Shown here: piece by piece, positions 16,304-18,912 of the stretch | How positions within the stretch are numbered: the stretch's first letter is position 1 | How the letters are laid out: each line of letters begins with the position of its first letter | Source: Tubulinosema ratisbonensis | Lineage: Eukaryota; Microsporidia; Tubulinosematidae | Direction of reading: 5' to 3' | NCBI GenBank assembly: GCA_004000155.1 | Contig: RCSS01000704.1 | Span: 1-18,912 of the forward strand | DNA length: 18,912 bases | Notes under the pieces: model-generated | The model's database searches: none | What the model saw: only the letters and a program-made list of their open reading frames with translations | What the model was told of the DNA's origin: nothing | Translations under genes and position numbers: made by a program

Positions 16304-16684
16304 ATGAGAAGAAATTCAACAAATCCTTATACATTACTTTGTAAAGAATGTTCGATTTTGGTTGCACCTAAAGCTTACGAATCAGTTTTACTAACCAATC
16401 AAACAATACCACTCTTCTCTACCAATGAACATTGTAATAACACAAGAGAAGTATATAATCAGTACACATCAGCCTACTGTTCATGTAAAGTAAGAGATAT
16501 TGCTTGTAAAAACTGTGGAAATATAGTAGGATATAATATTTATAGGTTATGTAAGCTGTGTTCAGCTGATCAAAGTATTTGTGTAAAAAGTGTATTTTTA
16601 GAAAAGAATGTTTCTGTTCATAAATATAATTTTAACAAATTAGAAAATGAATATTTTAACAAAGAATGTACAGGAGAAAGATAA
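16304..16684 (+). CDS. FAM72-like zinc-binding protein
   Basis: The 126-residue product resembles vertebrate FAM72A over nearly its whole core. It has CKEC at 13-16, then VLLTNQTIPLFST at 28-40 (human VLLADTEIDLFST), then CSCKVRDIACKNCGNIVGY at 59-77 (human CKCKLKDIACLKCGNIVGY), then CKLC at 83-86. The paired cysteines at 13/16, 68/71 and 83/86, plus C59/C61, suggest a Yippee-like zinc fold. In mammals FAM72A binds nuclear uracil-DNA glycosylase UNG2 and lowers its level; whether that applies here is unknown. The C-terminal 35 residues are not conserved and are Asn/Lys-rich. The ATG has no adjacent C-run. A very long hairpin begins 9 bases after the stop codon. I am confident of the family and not of the function. 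Confidence 0.85.
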   Translation: MRRNSTNPYTLLCKECSILVAPKAYESVLLTNQTIPLFSTNEHCNNTREVYNQYTSAYCSCKVRDIACKNCGNIVGYNIYRLCKLCSADQSICVKSVFLEKNVSVHKYNFNKLENEYFNKECTGER

Positions 16685-16693
16685 AGAATATTT

Positions 16694-16770
16694 ATAATAA
16701 AAATGTATTAATTTTATATTTTTTTAATCATTACATGATTAAAAAATATAAAATTAATAATTTTTATTAT
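16694..16770. repeat. Near-perfect 36-bp inverted repeat with 3-nt loop
   Basis: The left arm (16694-16731) and right arm (16735-16770) pair over 36 base pairs, with two single-base bulges in the left arm (the G at 16705 and one T of the T-run near 16719-16725) and a loop of only TAC. It starts 9 bases after the FAM72-like stop codon. It could shape the mRNA 3' end, be a tiny palindromic element, or be an assembly foldback. Confidence 0.85.
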
Positions 16771-17033
16771 TTAATCAACTATTTTTTTTAAAATTATTTT
16801 ACAAAATAAGCATTAAAAGATCTTCAAGAAAATACTTTATTAAGAAAAATATAAAAAATAATTTATATTTAACACATTTTAGCATATACTTTATGCTTGA
16901 CACCTATAATAAAAACTTTCCATTAATTTATAAAAAGAATTACAGAAAAAATAGATAGATTATAAAAAATTACTATTAAAGAAACAGTTTAATAATAAGA
17001 GTAAAATATATTTATTTTGATCAATTAATACTG

Positions 17034-17056
17034 TGTTATATCCTTTTGATATAACA
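17034..17056. repeat. Perfect 9-bp hairpin with 5-nt loop
   Basis: TGTTATATC (17034-17042) pairs exactly with GATATAACA (17048-17056) around the loop CTTTT. No gene is nearby. It may be chance, though the stem includes two G:C pairs. Confidence 0.5.
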
Positions 17057-17349
17057 AGTTTATAAAAAAATAAATACAAAAACTACTAAGCATTCTAAAA
17101 GATTTCCTTATTTTCTAAACTTGGAAAAAAGACCTTTTTAGCAAAACTTAATGCAGGAAAAGTTAGAATTTTAAAAAGAATTTAGCACACAAACTTAACC
17201 AAATTAAATTTATAAAAATCAACAATATTTTATAGAAAATACATATTTTAATATTATAAAATAAATTAAAACATTTAAGTAGACTGATTATTAAAGCAGT
17301 TCTATAAAAATATTAAAAAATCTCATAAAAATTATATTATTTTCATTTT

Positions 17350-17544
17350 TTAAAACGTTATTGGAGATATGATTTGACTAAGTTTTTGTTGTGTTAGGAG
17401 ATTAAAGAAGAAAAATTTTCTGGTTTGACTAGAAATATAAAGGAGACATGTCTTGATTTCTATGCTTCAGAGACACCTTGATAGCGATACCATGATGTTG
17501 ACTTTTATATTGTTAGATGATTTATTGATATTGTGATCAAACAT
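17350..17544 (-). pseudogene. Possible gene relic inside a G+C island (ORF with in-frame TGA)
   Basis: Bases 17361-17520 have about 31% G+C by my count, roughly twice their surroundings. On the minus strand an ATG at 17544 opens a frame of 25 codons, then a TGA, then 38 more codons to TAA at 17352-17350. The plus strand also shows coding-like broken strings in two frames (for example TRNIKETCLDFYASETP near 17431-17480). The true strand is therefore unclear. I do not recognise the family. The alternatives are a decayed transposon piece or a noncoding RNA gene; no snRNA, RNase P or SRP consensus was found in it. Confidence 0.3.
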
Positions 17545-18178
17545 TTAAAAAACTAAAAATAAAATCCATTTTTAAATAATAGACAATAAATACTTTTTTT
17601 ATTAAAATATTGTTAAAATACAAATTCCTCAAACAATGTATTCTATAATAAACGTTTTTAAATAAATTTAAGGAAAGACTAACAAATTTAATCAAACATT
17701 AAAAAATATAACGTTTTTTAAATATTTAAAAATATTTGTTTTGTTTTCACAATTAAAAAATATATTTTGTTCAATTTTTTTTAACCTCTCTACATGGTCG
17801 TTTCGTGAATTTATTCATTGGTAAATTATTGATATAAAAATATTTATCAATACTGCATATTTAAATTAAAATTTATTTATTTACGCTTTGAATGTTGTGT
17901 CGAATTTAATTTTTAATATTTACATTAATGTTTTAATTTATCAAAAATCTGATAAATTTTGTCAAATTTGTAAATTAACAAAAACGTTATAAATACTATT
18001 TTTTGATTGTAAGCTCTTATAAATTAAAAATATCTATACTTATTTAAAATACAGTTTTTGGGCTAAAAAATTTAACGGTTTTGGTTCTAATTTTATCGAA
18101 TTTTTTTATTTGATGAAATCTTTTTTTTCTTATCAGTAAATGTTAATCAAAAAAAACTCAATTTAAAATTCGATTTTA

Positions 18179-18181
18179 CCC
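18179..18181 (+). promoter_or_regulatory. CCC start-site motif of the small membrane protein
   Basis: The start region reads ttttacccttaaaaATG, with CCC six bases before the ATG. It is the main support for calling the following short frame a gene. Confidence 0.5.
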
Positions 18182-18187
18182 TTAAAA

Positions 18188-18397
18188 ATGAAAATCAAAT
18201 ATGAGAATTTTAAAGATCTAGATAGTGAATTGCAAGAAACAAAAAAGACCGTAGTCAATTACAAATTAATCATTATATATTTAATCTATAATTTATTTAC
18301 AGCATTTGTAATAGCTTTTATTATTTACTTTAATGTATTTTTCTTTTATAATTCAATTTATATCTTTAATTTGGAAAATATTTTGATTATGTATTAA
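18188..18397 (+). CDS. Small predicted membrane protein, 69 residues
   Basis: I do not recognise this protein. Residues 1-23 are hydrophilic and charged (MKIKYENFKDLDSELQETKK). A long hydrophobic stretch runs from about 25 to 60 and is rich in Ile, Phe and Tyr, long enough for one long or two short membrane helices. A short tail follows. The layout resembles a tail-anchored or small ER-complex subunit, but no family motif is visible. A CCC run upstream, as at several genes here, argues that it is real. Against it stand its short length and the ease with which A/T-rich DNA encodes hydrophobic strings. Confidence 0.5.
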   Translation: MKIKYENFKDLDSELQETKKTVVNYKLIIIYLIYNLFTAFVIAFIIYFNVFFFYNSIYIFNLENILIMY

Positions 18398-18912
18398 TTT
18401 ATTACAAAAAAATAAATGTATTGTTTTCTTAAAAATGTGATATATTCAATCTATGTTTTGTGCGACCGGAATTTTTTTAAAAGATCAAAATCTGCATTAA
18501 ATAACAAAATTCAATTTTTTTCAGTCGAAAAACAAAATCAAATGCTATAACTTGTAATTTAAATTCCAGAAGTTTTTCAAACATAAAGATTCGAACCATG
18601 TTTTGAATTTTTTTGATTTTTGCTTAAGTTTTTTTTACGCCTAGTTTTTTTTGTATAATTTTAGGGCCGTAAAAAAATTTCAATCATAAAACACCATTTA
18701 ATACACATTAAATAGAATAAATTCGATTTTTATTACTGTTTTAAAATATATTTAAAACTGCTTAAGTTTTTGTTCCATAACTAATAAAAAGATTTTTAAC
18801 GGGTAAATTTTTGTGTAAAACAAAAAAATAAATAAAAATAACATTTATTTTTACCTTAAATTGAATCATTGCCTTTTGTACAAAATATCATAAGAAAAAA
18901 AAGTTTGGCTGC
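18398..18912. other. Right-end intergenic sequence
   Basis: No gene was recognised in 515 bp. TGCTTAAGTTTTT occurs twice (near 18618 and 18757). A sequence resembling a tRNA B box on the minus strand (GGTTCGAATC near 18590-18600) was examined and rejected. The window ends within this spacer. Confidence 0.55.

Larger units (their letters stand above)
16685..18187. other. 1.5-kb gene-free region with hairpins and a G+C island
   Basis: No intact gene was recognised. It contains the 77-bp hairpin at 16694-16770, a 9-bp hairpin at 17034-17056, and a compositional island at about 17361-17540, all listed separately. The rest is low-complexity A/T. The right end carries the start signal of the small membrane protein gene. 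Confidence 0.55.

Noticed and set aside
17361..17540. U6, U4 or SRP RNA in the G+C island
   Set aside because: CAGAGA and TGATG-like strings occur, but the extended consensus (ACAGAGA with its surroundings, or paired C and D boxes at the right spacing) is absent.
18585..18680. Possible tRNA on the minus strand (GGTTCGAATC box B)
   Set aside because: The bases flanking the loop do not form a T stem, no acceptor stem closes, and no convincing A box lies at the right distance.

Overview
The window looks like nuclear DNA of a microsporidian, probably from the Nosema/Vairimorpha side; the genus is a guess. The evidence is extreme A+T richness, intron-free genes with eukaryotic products shorter than their yeast or human relatives, very short gaps between some genes (29 and 49 bp), and a C-run (CCC or CCCC) directly before many start codons, a known microsporidian start-site signal. 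No bacterial operon, CRISPR, phage, rRNA or tRNA signal is visible. About twenty scattered N bases, mostly inside genes, point to a draft assembly with uncertain base calls.

Layout, left to right. 1-627 is gene-free and rich in foldbacks. 628-2241 (+) encodes the phenylalanyl-tRNA synthetase beta subunit. 2242-3132 holds copy 1 of a decayed dispersed repeat. Sec13 (+) and Snu13 (+) follow, then a convergent unrecognised acidic protein (-) and a Pumilio-repeat protein (-). A four-helix membrane protein (+) is transcribed divergently from the Pumilio gene. A minus-strand group comes next: a Sel1-repeat protein resembling chitin synthase activators, mannose-1-phosphate guanylyltransferase, and a 51-residue gene that I read as the exosome cofactor Mpp6. 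Then come ribosomal protein uL6/RPL9 (+) and an SPX-VTC-DUF202 polyphosphate-polymerase-like membrane protein (+). A CstF-77/Rna14-like gene (-) is split by a single-base frameshift in an A7 run. A FAM72 homologue (+) ends just before a near-perfect 36-bp hairpin. A 1.5-kb gene desert with a G+C island follows, then a small predicted membrane protein (+).

The genes are mostly housekeeping: translation (PheRS, uL6), RNA processing and decay (Snu13, Mpp6, Rna14, Pumilio), secretion and glycosylation/cell wall (Sec13, mannose-1-P guanylyltransferase, Sel1 protein) and phosphate storage (VTC-like). I see no dedicated new multi-gene system. The items most worth a second look are the FAM72 homologue, the tiny Mpp6, the three-copy relic repeat that keeps synonymous codon changes, the long hairpin after FAM72, and the altered catalytic pocket of the VTC-like protein.
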